The notes under the pieces were generated by a model. That model did no database searches and was not told the DNA's origin. It saw only the letters and a list, made by a program, of their open reading frames with translations. A stretch of 53,694 bases of DNA from Clostridia bacterium (lineage in GTDB: Bacteria > Bacillota_A > Clostridia > Oscillospirales > CAG-272), in contig JAFVXC010000040.1 in assembly GCA_017501345.1 (NCBI GenBank), positions 1 to 53,694 of the forward strand. Direction: 5' to 3'. Positions 27,548 to 35,249 of the stretch are shown piece by piece (positions within the stretch are counted from its first letter, which is position 1; every line of letters begins with the position of its first letter). The position numbers were made by a program, and so were the translations under genes.

Positions 27548-29377
27548 ATGAACAATCTGATGAGACGCTCAGGAATCATCGCAGTGCTTTGCATGCTGCT
27601 TTGCCTGTGCCTCCTGGTCTGCTCCTGCGGCAATAAGGGTGGCGATGATGAGACCACTCCTGCAGGAAACGACAACGTTACGACCGCTGATCCCGGCGAC
27701 GTTACAACCGCTGATCCCGGCGACGATGTTACGACCGCTGATCCCGACGATGACGCTACGACCGCTCCTACCCCCGACGTTGAGACTGTTACCTACACCG
27801 TAACCGTTAAGAACGAAGCAGGTGTTGGAATCGCAGGCGTTGGCGTTCAGCTCTGCGCTGAGCAGTGCCATCCCGCTGTTACCAATGCTTCCGGCGTAGC
27901 TACCTTTACGCTTCCCGAGGCAGTTTACCAGGCAGGCATCACCGGCGCTGTTTCCGGTTATGTTGTTGACACCTCTGCAAAGTACGACTTTGCTGTAGGC
28001 GCTACCTCCCTTGAGATCGTTCTCAAGGCTGCTGCTCCCGCTCCCACCGAAGGTGCTATCGACCTGAAGAACGACGAGAATGTCATTACCGACAACTATC
28101 CCGTTCTTGGCGAAATGGTCTACCTCCACGGCTATATTGTGGGCAACCTCGAAGCAGAAGAGGTTGAGGATGCTTTGGTAGATGTTCAGGCGGGTGATTC
28201 CGTTGTTTACACCTACGAGGCAACTGCAGACGGTGAAATTGCATTGCAAGTTATCCAGGCGCTCGGTACCAAGGTAAGCGTTAAGAACATTACCACCGGT
28301 GTAACCTATGAGCCCCTCAGCGGCATTGGCCTGATGCAGCTTCCCATTACTGCAGGCAATACTTATGAGATCACCGTTAACTACACGCTGACCGAGAAGG
28401 TTCTCTATGTGGTTGCAGCCGGTGCATATCCCGACGGTTCTAAGGACGCTCCTTACTACCTCGGCGAAGGAACTGTTGCAACGGACGTTGTGATTCCCGA
28501 GGGTGAGACCGTTTGGTTCTACCTCGAGGACTACTACTTCCTCATCGAGAACCCCTCCGTTAAGGTCAACGTAAACGGCATCCTCTATTCTCCTAACGCA
28601 GACGGTATCATCGATATGTCCGTGCTCGACTACCCCTACGGTCTCATCGGCATCTCCTCTTCCATTGCTGACGCAAAGGTTGAGATCAAGCTGAGCGGCT
28701 CGTGCGAGGACGCTCCTCTCACGATCTACTACCCCGAGGATCTCGCTGATCTGGACATCGCAGGCAAGACTGTTTACTGCCAGTTCATCAACGAGTCCGG
28801 CAAAGACATCTTCACCATTACCACTAACGGCGGCAAGGTTGAAGCACTCGGTCTCGCTGGTAGAAACGGTTCTGCAGAAGCAGTTGACACCAACGAAGCT
28901 GAAAACATCCTTACCGTTGATGCAGCAGGCTACAATGTTCTCTACGTTGTAATCGAGGGTGCAACCGGCGCATACGCAACCGTTGAGGTTCCCTCTGTTC
29001 CCGGCTCGGAGAGAGATCCTTTTGAGCTCACCTTCACCGAAGGTGCTGCAACCCTGACCATTACCAAGGAGATGGTTGATGAAATTGGTCCCCAGGGCTT
29101 TATGGGCTATGCAGTATGGTACACCTACACCGCTACGGCTGATTGCTCCATTACTCTCACCGTTCCTCAGATCGAGGGCGCAGGTATGTGGGATTTGAAC
29201 GCCGTAGATTGCCCCTACGGCATCGAAACCGAAAGCGAACTCTCCGACTACTACCCGACCGAGACCGGCATGGTGATCGACCTCGTCGAGGGCGATTCGG
29301 TTCGTATTGCAGTTATCTTCGGTAGCGCACAGTATGAGGCAGGCACTGACCTCGTTGTAACTGTTACCCTCGCGTAA
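27548..29377 (+). CDS. Abundant-looking surface lipoprotein with Asp/Thr repeats and Cna-B-like domain
   Basis: Predicted 609-residue lipoprotein. GGAGG lies 5 bases before the chosen ATG; an earlier in-frame ATG overlaps the ribosome binding site. The signal peptide has a long Leu/Cys core ending in CSCG. A repeat-rich acidic linker (VTTADPGD, three to four copies, nt 27675-27768) precedes a Cna-B/carboxypeptidase-regulatory-like domain ending 'VTNASGVATFTLPEA'. Several similar beta domains of 100-120 residues follow, each starting with an 'AxVxxGDSVVYTYEATADG'-like strand pattern, as in bacterial pre-peptidase C-terminal modules. Codon choice (GTT, GCT, ACC, AAC) is far more biased than in the two preceding genes, which suggests high expression. 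It has its own consensus promoter and a strong terminator (29411-29437). Function unknown; a major surface protein is my inference. Confidence 0.82.
   Translation: MNNLMRRSGIIAVLCMLLCLCLLVCSCGNKGGDDETTPAGNDNVTTADPGDVTTADPGDDVTTADPDDDATTAPTPDVETVTYTVTVKNEAGVGIAGVGVQLCAEQCHPAVTNASGVATFTLPEAVYQAGITGAVSGYVVDTSAKYDFAVGATSLEIVLKAAAPAPTEGAIDLKNDENVITDNYPVLGEMVYLHGYIVGNLEAEEVEDALVDVQAGDSVVYTYEATADGEIALQVIQALGTKVSVKNITTGVTYEPLSGIGLMQLPITAGNTYEITVNYTLTEKVLYVVAAGAYPDGSKDAPYYLGEGTVATDVVIPEGETVWFYLEDYYFLIENPSVKVNVNGILYSPNADGIIDMSVLDYPYGLIGISSSIADAKVEIKLSGSCEDAPLTIYYPEDLADLDIAGKTVYCQFINESGKDIFTITTNGGKVEALGLAGRNGSAEAVDTNEAENILTVDAAGYNVLYVVIEGATGAYATVEVPSVPGSERDPFELTFTEGAATLTITKEMVDEIGPQGFMGYAVWYTYTATADCSITLTVPQIEGAGMWDLNAVDCPYGIETESELSDYYPTETGMVIDLVEGDSVRIAVIFGSAQYEAGTDLVVTVTLA
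27675..27768 (+). repeat. Tandem coding repeat (VTTADPGD units)
   Basis: Three to four imperfect copies of a 24-27 base unit encode Thr/Ala/Asp/Pro/Gly repeats that form an acidic spacer between lipid anchor and folded domains. Confidence 0.75.
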
Positions 29378-29410
29378 TTCGAAGTTAACAAAGCTTGATA
29401 TAAAGTCAAT

Positions 29411-29437
29411 CCCCCGGCGCCGTTCTGGCGCCGGGGG
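29411..29437 (+). terminator. Rho-independent terminator of the 609-residue lipoprotein gene
   Basis: A perfect 11-bp GC stem (CCCCCGGCGCC / GGCGCCGGGGG) with a 5-base loop, followed by ATTTT. Confidence 0.9.
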
Positions 29438-29473
29438 ATTTTCATTGCTTGTCTACGTGTTCTTAAAGAAACG

Positions 29474-29507
29474 AACAACGGCTCCCCACGAAAGGGGAGC
29501 CGTTGTT
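29474..29507 (-). terminator. Terminator after the polyferredoxin gene
   Basis: A 14-bp stem (AACAACGGCTCCCC / GGGGAGCCGTTGTT) with a 6-base loop, 24 bases beyond the leftward gene's stop, followed on the minus strand by a T-rich tail (CGTTTCTTT). Confidence 0.85.
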
Positions 29508-29530
29508 CTCATGTATAAGGCATCTGCGGC

Positions 29531-31174
29531 TTAATCCGCAAGTGCCACATCGATGATTGGCTTGAGGTCTCCCTCAAAGGTCACCGCATATGGGAGCGCG
29601 GCGAGGATCACGCCGTTTTCGTCGAGCACAAAGGTCGCAGGCCAAGCGGATGCGCCCTCGCCCACAAGTTGGTAGTAGTAGGACTCACCGTTGTCACGGC
29701 AGAGCGTGATATTCAGGTCATCGGGCAGATTCTCGTCTACCCACGCGATCACGTCGTCGTTCGAATCTCCAAATGAGGTGTGGATGGCGAGGATTTCAAC
29801 CTTGTCGCCGTAGGCTTCTGTAATAGCGGGGAATTCATAGATCAGCTCGTGCTTACAAGGACCGCACCAGGTGCCCCAAAAGTTCACGACCGTGATTTTG
29901 CCGCGGAAATCGTCAATACTGATGCTTCCGCTTCCGTCGCACAATGCGAGCGGTACGCTGTAACAAAGATCGCCTTCCTCGTTTCCGAGCTCAGGCAGGG
30001 GAGCGGTCACTTCTCCCGATTCGTCCGTGACGTCGGGATCACCTGCCGTCGTGTCCGAGGGTGTAGCGCCGACCGTCGTTTCATCACTTGGTGGCTTGTT
30101 ATTTTCGGATGGCCGTCCGTCTACGAAATTGTAGTAATAGAGCGCACCGCCGAGGAGTGCAAGGAGGAGCACCGCGACCACCGCGCGGGCAATCTTCGTC
30201 TTTTTCGGAAGAGGCTTCGTGCCGGGGAAAAGCTCGTCGCTTTCGACGGTCGAGATCTGTGCGCCTTTGGTTCGTCCGCCGATCTCGTTCGGTGGGAGCA
30301 GGATCTTCGGACCCTTTCGCGTGATCGCATTCGTCGGGCAAACGTCTACGCAGTCGCCGCAGCTGATGCATTCGTGGTCGCCGACCTTGCGGATATCCAT
30401 TCCGCATTTTTGAGTGCAAAGGCCGCAATTCGTACAGCTCTTTTCGTCGACCTTCATCCCGAGAAGGGAGATCTTGTTAAAGAGCCCGTACAGTGCCCCG
30501 AGCGGGCAGAAGAAACGGCAGAAGAAGCGATAGAGGAAGATCGATCCCGCGATGAAAAAGACGAGCAGACAGAATTTCCAGGTGAAAAGCGGGCCGAGCA
30601 TTTTCATCATCGTGTTGTTCGACTCGTTCGCGAGCAGACCGCCTGCACCGAGCAGGGTTCCCGACGGACAAATGTATTTGCAGAACGCGGGCAGGGGGAA
30701 ATCGAGCGCATCCGCCGCGTAGATCAACGGCAGGATGACAACGAACACCACGAGGATGACGTATTTGAGGTAGGACAAGATCCGCGTGAAGCGGTTTTTC
30801 GGGATCTTCGGCGTTTTGATCTTGTGGAGCAGATCCTGAATGAGTCCGAAGGGACAGAGTAATCCGCAGATCCAACGACCAAAGAGGAAGCCGAAGAGAA
30901 GAATGATGCCGAATATGTAATAGGGAACGGTTTTGCCGCTCGACGCAAGTGCGTTCTGAAGCGCTCCGAGCGGACACGCCGCCGAGGCACCCGGGCAGGA
31001 GTAGCAGTTCAGCCCTGGGGCACAGATCTTTTTCAGATCCCCTTGATAGATCTTGCCGCTTCCAAAGCCCTTGAGGTTTGCGTTTGTGAGGAGTGCGGCG
31101 TAAAGCTGAATGATGCGCCGCTTGGTTGGTCGGTGTGCGGAAAACCACGCGCCGATTTTCTTGAGAAGATTCAT
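29531..31174 (-). CDS. Polyferredoxin membrane protein fused to an extracytoplasmic thioredoxin domain
   Basis: Predicted 547-residue protein with the start preceded by AAGGAGGTGTCGGA. The first 240 residues resemble NapH/CcoG-type quinol or flavin-side iron-sulfur membrane proteins, with helices alternating with paired-Cys loops: CYSCPG (57-61), GRWICGLLCPFG (100-109), FCKYICPSG (165-172), FCRFFCPLG (218-225). Two full 4Fe-4S motifs follow (Cys247/250/253/257 and Cys269/272/275/279). After another helix (about 328-347) and a Pro/Thr/Asp linker comes a TlpA-like thioredoxin domain with WGTWCGPCKHE (Cys437, Cys440) and cis-Pro segment WPATFVLDENG. The fusion suggests electrons passing from the cytosol through Fe-S centres to disulfides outside the membrane, in the manner of DsbD/CcdA but with iron-sulfur clusters. 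The pathway is inferred. The partner gene upstream ends 12 bases before it. Confidence 0.87.
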   Translation of the reverse strand: MNLLKKIGAWFSAHRPTKRRIIQLYAALLTNANLKGFGSGKIYQGDLKKICAPGLNCYSCPGASAACPLGALQNALASSGKTVPYYIFGIILLFGFLFGRWICGLLCPFGLIQDLLHKIKTPKIPKNRFTRILSYLKYVILVVFVVILPLIYAADALDFPLPAFCKYICPSGTLLGAGGLLANESNNTMMKMLGPLFTWKFCLLVFFIAGSIFLYRFFCRFFCPLGALYGLFNKISLLGMKVDEKSCTNCGLCTQKCGMDIRKVGDHECISCGDCVDVCPTNAITRKGPKILLPPNEIGGRTKGAQISTVESDELFPGTKPLPKKTKIARAVVAVLLLALLGGALYYYNFVDGRPSENNKPPSDETTVGATPSDTTAGDPDVTDESGEVTAPLPELGNEEGDLCYSVPLALCDGSGSISIDDFRGKITVVNFWGTWCGPCKHELIYEFPAITEAYGDKVEILAIHTSFGDSNDDVIAWVDENLPDDLNITLCRDNGESYYYQLVGEGASAWPATFVLDENGVILAALPYAVTFEGDLKPIIDVALAD

Positions 31175-31186
31175 TCCGACACCTCC

Positions 31187-31975
31187 TTAACCGAGCCCGA
31201 TGCACTCGGTGCAGATGCGGATCGCCTTGCCGAGCACGTCGTCGATGCCGCCGTTCAATGCGCCGAGCACGATAAAGAGGACTGCGACAACGAGAATGAC
31301 TGCGCGGATCACGAGTAGGCTCGTTCGCTCGTTTTCCTTCAGAGAGCGGCGTACGGAGGTGAGCGCGTTCTCACAGGAGCTCGTATCGGGAGCGGTGCGC
31401 CCCTCTGCGATCGCCGCCTTGCATAAGGCGATCTCGCGCCGCACGCTTGCGGTGCAAAGGAGGGAGCAAAGGATCGCGAGCACCAAGGTGATCGCAGCCC
31501 ACAGGAGCACGGGTAGCACGCCTGCGATGACGTCGCCGTTCAGATCCTCAAGTCCGTAGCGCGAAGCACTGCAAAGCCTCACAAACGGCCATATACCGAG
31601 GAGCGCCACCAGCGTCGCCGCTCCGATGCGGAGTGTCATCCGAAGCTGAACCTCGCGGCTCGGTACGGCAGAGCCGACCCTTTTCCGAAGCCGCTTCAGC
31701 GTTTCGTATTCGTCGCGCATTGCCTTCGGACGGGATCGTTCAAGCGGAAGAGCGATCGACAGCAGGATGCCGCCGCCGACGGCGCCGAGCGTCGTATATA
31801 CAAGCATGTCAATGCGGTCAAACGCCGCCGCAATCGACTCGCGTGAGAAGGGGCGGCTACCGCTTTTGTAGATCTCGATGCATAAAAGGATGAAGGCAAC
31901 GCAAGAGGCAAGGATCAGTAGTGTGAGCACTGTGCCGTAGCAAAGATGCACGATCCTTTTTGCTTTTTGTGACAT
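31187..31975 (-). CDS. Multi-pass membrane protein paired with the polyferredoxin, function unknown
   Basis: Predicted 262-residue protein; the ATG is preceded by AAAGGACGGCATTT. Five hydrophobic spans are visible (about 7-33, 55-80, 108-132, 148-172, 223-247), with a basic cytosolic stretch 'RDEYETLKRLRKR' between the second and third. A few Cys residues occur, none in a CxxC pattern. It is not a family I can name. It is the first gene of a two-gene operon with the polyferredoxin-thioredoxin protein (12-base gap, whose Shine-Dalgarno overlaps this gene's 3' end), so it may be a membrane subunit of the same redox unit. Confidence 0.72.
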   Translation of the reverse strand: MSQKAKRIVHLCYGTVLTLLILASCVAFILLCIEIYKSGSRPFSRESIAAAFDRIDMLVYTTLGAVGGGILLSIALPLERSRPKAMRDEYETLKRLRKRVGSAVPSREVQLRMTLRIGAATLVALLGIWPFVRLCSASRYGLEDLNGDVIAGVLPVLLWAAITLVLAILCSLLCTASVRREIALCKAAIAEGRTAPDTSSCENALTSVRRSLKENERTSLLVIRAVILVVAVLFIVLGALNGGIDDVLGKAIRICTECIGLG

Positions 31976-32037
31976 AAATGCCGTCCTTTCGAATGAAATT
32001 TGCCTTTCGCGCGTGGTGCGGAAATGCATACATATTT

Positions 32038-32066
32038 ATTATAGCATAGAAAAAGGAAACCGTCAA
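32038..32066 (-). promoter_or_regulatory. Promoter for the membrane-protein / polyferredoxin pair
   Basis: On the minus strand TTGACG (32061-32066) and TATAAT (32038-32043) with a 17-base spacer. The -35 region lies inside the terminator hairpin of the upstream GH39-like gene. Confidence 0.75.
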
Positions 32067-32086
32067 GGCGTTCCTCGGCGGTTTCC
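32055..32086 (-). terminator. Terminator of the GH39-like gene
   Basis: On the minus strand GGAAACCG pairs with CGGTTTCC and is followed by TTTTTC, 24 bases past the glycosidase stop. The 3' arm overlaps the spacer of the next operon's promoter. Confidence 0.7.
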
Positions 32087-32110
32087 CTTTGAAATTGCGC
32101 TTTTTCGCGA

Positions 32111-33559
32111 TCAGTCGATCTTCGTGATGCGGTAGAGCGCAAAGGATGTATTCGGAAGAATTGCGTAGTGGAAGAGCACGCCGTCCTTCGACGTGTGGGT
32201 CTTCGATGCCGTTAGCTCAAGTGCGCCGGTGCCCTTGCCCGTGACGACGTTGTTGTCTCTCGGGGTACACTTGTACGAATCAAAGCGGTACGTGCCGTCG
32301 GGAAGACCCGTCACGGTAATACTGCTTTCGTCAACCTCTGCGGTCGGATTGACGCAGACGACCGCGATCGATCCGTCACCGTCCTGTGCGGCGATCGCGC
32401 GGAATTCTGCATCGGGACCGCTTGCCTCGGTGATCTCTAAAGCGAGGCGGTCACCGCTAAGGCTATGCAGCATCTCGATCGCGTGGCCGTTCGGCGTTGC
32501 CGAATAGGAGCCGTCCTCGTTCAGAAGGTACTGTGTAAAGGACATCTGCAGCTTCGGATTGTGGAAGGTGCACCACGGGAAGGGATAGAGATTATCAAGT
32601 CCCTCGCTGCCGAATGCGATCAGATAGGTCAGAATGCCGCAGGCGTTGTAGATCGAGTCGCCGTCGATGCCGGTCGTGCTTGCGCGGCCGAGCTCGTTCA
32701 GGAAGACGGGCTTTACGGGGAGTCCGATCTCGTCGAGAAGAGCATTGTGCAGCTCCATAATCTTGCGGAGCTTGCCGACACCGCCAAGGGAAGCGATCTC
32801 ACCGCGGTTCTGGGTGAACAGATCAACCGAGAAGCTACGGTTGTAGAGATGATAGGAGTAAAAGTCCATCGGGCAGTCGCCGATCTCGGATTCACGGAGA
32901 AGTCGAAGTACCTTGTCGATCATATCCCAGCGTGCGAGGGTTTTCGCCGCTGCGTAGCCGCCGATCTCAAGGGGAATATCATAATTGTTTCTTGCGTTCA
33001 GACGCTTGACTGCGCGATGAGCAGCGAGATAGATCTTTACGTATTCCTCGGGCGTAAGATTGCCGAAGGATTTGCCGTCGACCTCGTTACAGCACTCGAT
33101 ATAACGGATGTTCGGCGCGAGAGACTTGCAGTAATCAACTGCCTTTTCGAAGATCTCCTCGTACTGCTCGTAGGTGATGACACCGTCCGAAACCTCGCGC
33201 TCGAGTCTGCGAACGTTCAGAAGAAGCTCGTCCGCGCACTTTGCGTGGGAGGTGAGATAAGCCTCAAAGCGCGTACCCGACGGTGCGGGAACGATATTAG
33301 CCCAGTCGTAAACGTAGTGAAGCTCCTCGGGCTTGTAGCGTGCGACGCCAATGTCGTAATCGGGGTAAAACCTTCCCGTCTTGTAATCCCAGTATTCGTC
33401 GAGCGTGATCCAGGTGCGCATAATTTTGGCGCGTCCGACACGAGTTTCGAGAAAAGCGGGGAAGTCCTCGGGCGGAGTATAGCGGAGCGTGCTGTTCTGC
33501 CACGCGGTCGGGTCAACGTATTTCCCGAGAGAGTGTTTGGCGTTTACTGTGATCTTCAT
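32111..33559 (-). CDS. GH39-like glycoside hydrolase (clan GH-A), cytoplasmic
   Basis: A 482-residue protein without signal peptide; the ATG is preceded by CGGAGGACCTGAT. A (beta/alpha)8 barrel of clan GH-A is suggested by the acid/base segment IECCNEVDG (Glu159) and the nucleophile segment VFLNELG (Glu289), the spacing used by GH39 beta-xylosidases and relatives. The last 130 residues form a beta domain ('DGSIAVVCVNPTAEVD', 'DGTYRFDSYKCTPRDNN') as in such enzymes. It should hydrolyse short plant or host oligosaccharides imported into the cell; the sugar is not readable from sequence. No transporter for sugars is adjacent. It is transcribed alone, with a terminator at 32055-32086. The family number (39 or a close neighbour such as 30/51) is the uncertain part. 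Confidence 0.75.
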   Translation of the reverse strand: MKITVNAKHSLGKYVDPTAWQNSTLRYTPPEDFPAFLETRVGRAKIMRTWITLDEYWDYKTGRFYPDYDIGVARYKPEELHYVYDWANIVPAPSGTRFEAYLTSHAKCADELLLNVRRLEREVSDGVITYEQYEEIFEKAVDYCKSLAPNIRYIECCNEVDGKSFGNLTPEEYVKIYLAAHRAVKRLNARNNYDIPLEIGGYAAAKTLARWDMIDKVLRLLRESEIGDCPMDFYSYHLYNRSFSVDLFTQNRGEIASLGGVGKLRKIMELHNALLDEIGLPVKPVFLNELGRASTTGIDGDSIYNACGILTYLIAFGSEGLDNLYPFPWCTFHNPKLQMSFTQYLLNEDGSYSATPNGHAIEMLHSLSGDRLALEITEASGPDAEFRAIAAQDGDGSIAVVCVNPTAEVDESSITVTGLPDGTYRFDSYKCTPRDNNVVTGKGTGALELTASKTHTSKDGVLFHYAILPNTSFALYRITKID

Positions 33560-33756
33560 ATCAGGTCCTCCGTGTTGTGTTTTTCTTTTATTTTATACAA
33601 AAAAACCTTTTCCGTATATCCCATTCTAACGATTTTTATTCATATTCTTAAGATGTAACGAATTGCCGTCCACCTCTCCGTCGACGAAAAATCCTCTCTT
33701 ACCCTGTAGAGGATTGAAAAAATATTTCGATATCTGTCAAAGAAACGATTATTTTC

Positions 33757-33785
33757 TTGACAGACGGAAAATGGTGTGTTATAAT
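33757..33785 (+). promoter_or_regulatory. Consensus promoter of the nucleoside importer operon
   Basis: TTGACA (33757-33762) and TATAAT (33780-33785) with a 17-base spacer, a perfect sigma-70/SigA match. The leader to the start at 33901 is about 110 bases and contains a possible GTCTG/CAGAC stem, but no purine riboswitch core was seen. The rest of the 340-base gap holds nothing recognisable. Confidence 0.85.
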
Positions 33786-33900
33786 GAAGTTGTAACTTCA
33801 CAGAACGGTCACATTCGGGCGGACAAGCCGTCTGATCTCGATTCGATTTATGAAGGCAGACGCCTTTGTAGATAAAAAAATATTTAGGAGGAACATCCAG

Positions 33901-35109
33901 ATGTTCAAGAAACTGTTATCCCTTTGCATCGCTGTCGTTATGATTGCGTCGCTTGGCGCGGCAATGGTATCCTGCGACAGCGACGACGGCGTGTTCAGAC
34001 TCGGCGTTATCCTGCTTCACGACGAGGACTCCACCTACGACCTGAACTTTATCGAGGCTGTCAAAAAGGCGGCTGATGCGCTCGGTCTTACTGAGGACCA
34101 GGTCATCATAAAGAGAGATATCGGTGAGTCCAACGCCTGCTATGAGGCGGCGGCTGACCTTGTTGACGAGGGCTGTGACGTTATTTTCGCGGACAGCTTC
34201 GGTCACGAGACCTATCTCTTGAAGGCAGCCAAGAAATTCCCGAAGGTTCAGTTCTGCCACGCGACTGGCACGATGGCACACACGGAAGGCCTTGACAACT
34301 TCCACAATGCATTTGCTTCAATCTACGAGGGCAGATACCTCGCAGGCGTTGCGGCAGGTCTCAAGCTGAACGAAATGATCGATGACGGCAAGATCACTGC
34401 TGAGCAGGCAAAGATGGGCTACGTCGGCGCATTCACCTACGCAGAGGTTATCTCGGGCTACACCTCCTTCTATCTCGGCGCAAAGTCGGTCTGCCCCTCC
34501 GTTACGATGGAAGTGCAGTTCACCGGCGAATGGTACGACGAGATCGAGGAGAAGAATGCCGCAACCGCTCTGATCAATAACGGCTGTGTACTGATCTCCC
34601 AGCACGCTGACTCGATGGGCGCGCCTTCGGTATGCGAGGAGAAGAACGTTCCCAACGTTTCCTACAACGGCAGCACCGTTGCGTCCTGCCCGAACACCTT
34701 TATTGTTTCCTCCAAGATCGACTGGACGCCTTACTTCAAGTATATCTGCGAGAGTGTACAGAACGGTACCAAGATCGACGTTGACTGGACGGGTACCCTC
34801 CAGACCGGATCGGTAGCACTTGCTGCGGTTAACCCGCAGGCTGCCGCTGAAGGCACACAGGCATATCTCGACGATGTGAAGGCAAAGCTTATCTCGGGTG
34901 AGATCAAGGTGTTTGCCACCTCCACCTTCACGGTCAACGGAGAGACGCTCACGTCTTATAAGGCTGACGTCAATACCGATGAGAACTTCGAAAAGGATAC
35001 CGAGGTGATTTCGGACGGATACTTCCACGAGTCCGAGTATCGCAGCGCTCCTTACTTCGATATTCAGATCGACGGAATCAAGCTTCTCAACACCAATTTC
35101 GGTGACTGA
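33901..35109 (+). CDS. BMP-family nucleoside-binding lipoprotein
   Basis: A 402-residue basic membrane protein (PnrA/BmpA/Med) family substrate-binding lipoprotein. The ATG is preceded by TTAGGAGGAACATCCAG; the upstream in-frame sequence lies in the leader. The lipobox is MVSC (Cys near residue 24). Family features are 'FRLGVILLHDEDSTYDLNFIEA' (type I periplasmic fold start), 'DVIFADSFGHE', 'NFHNAFASIYEGRYLAG' and 'QHADSMGAPSVCEEK'. These proteins bind purine or other nucleosides for import through a two-permease, one double-ATPase ABC transporter, and exactly those genes follow. It is much better separated from the ATPase gene than the others are from each other (140 bases with two hairpins), so it is probably made in excess. 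Confidence 0.9.
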   Translation: MFKKLLSLCIAVVMIASLGAAMVSCDSDDGVFRLGVILLHDEDSTYDLNFIEAVKKAADALGLTEDQVIIKRDIGESNACYEAAADLVDEGCDVIFADSFGHETYLLKAAKKFPKVQFCHATGTMAHTEGLDNFHNAFASIYEGRYLAGVAAGLKLNEMIDDGKITAEQAKMGYVGAFTYAEVISGYTSFYLGAKSVCPSVTMEVQFTGEWYDEIEEKNAATALINNGCVLISQHADSMGAPSVCEEKNVPNVSYNGSTVASCPNTFIVSSKIDWTPYFKYICESVQNGTKIDVDWTGTLQTGSVALAAVNPQAAAEGTQAYLDDVKAKLISGEIKVFATSTFTVNGETLTSYKADVNTDENFEKDTEVISDGYFHESEYRSAPYFDIQIDGIKLLNTNFGD

Positions 35110-35128
35110 TACGCCGCAATGAGCAATC

Positions 35129-35156
35129 GACAAGCGGGGCTTTTGCTCCGCTTGTC
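35129..35156 (+). terminator. Intra-operon hairpin (attenuator-like) after the binding-protein gene
   Basis: GACAAGCGG...CCGCTTGTC forms a stem of at least 9 bp with a 10-base interior, followed by TCAACTTTTTAC. It lies 20 bases after the BMP gene stop and probably causes partial termination or protects the 3' end of a short transcript. Confidence 0.65.
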
Positions 35157-35176
35157 TCAACTTTTTACAGTTTATA

Positions 35177-35211
35177 CGCAAGTCCTCGGGGGAGGCTACC
35201 GAGGATTTGCG
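35177..35211 (+). other. Second intra-operon hairpin
   Basis: CGCAAGTCCTCGG pairs with CCGAGGATTTGCG (one G-T) around a 9-base loop. It stands between the attenuator-like hairpin and the ATPase ribosome binding site. It lacks a U-run, so mRNA processing or stabilisation is more likely than termination. Confidence 0.55.
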
Positions 35212-35249
35212 TCTGAATTGTACAAGGATGCTTTCTTTGGGAGGAATTT

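Noticed and set aside
29474..29507. Insertion-sequence terminal repeat
   Set aside because: The perfect 14-bp inverted repeat with a 6-base loop is better explained as the terminator of the leftward gene; no transposase or target duplication is present.
33786..33900. Purine riboswitch in the leader of the nucleoside importer
   Set aside because: The promoter position and operon function made it worth looking for, but I see no conserved three-way-junction core or paired loops, only a short GTCTG/CAGAC stem.
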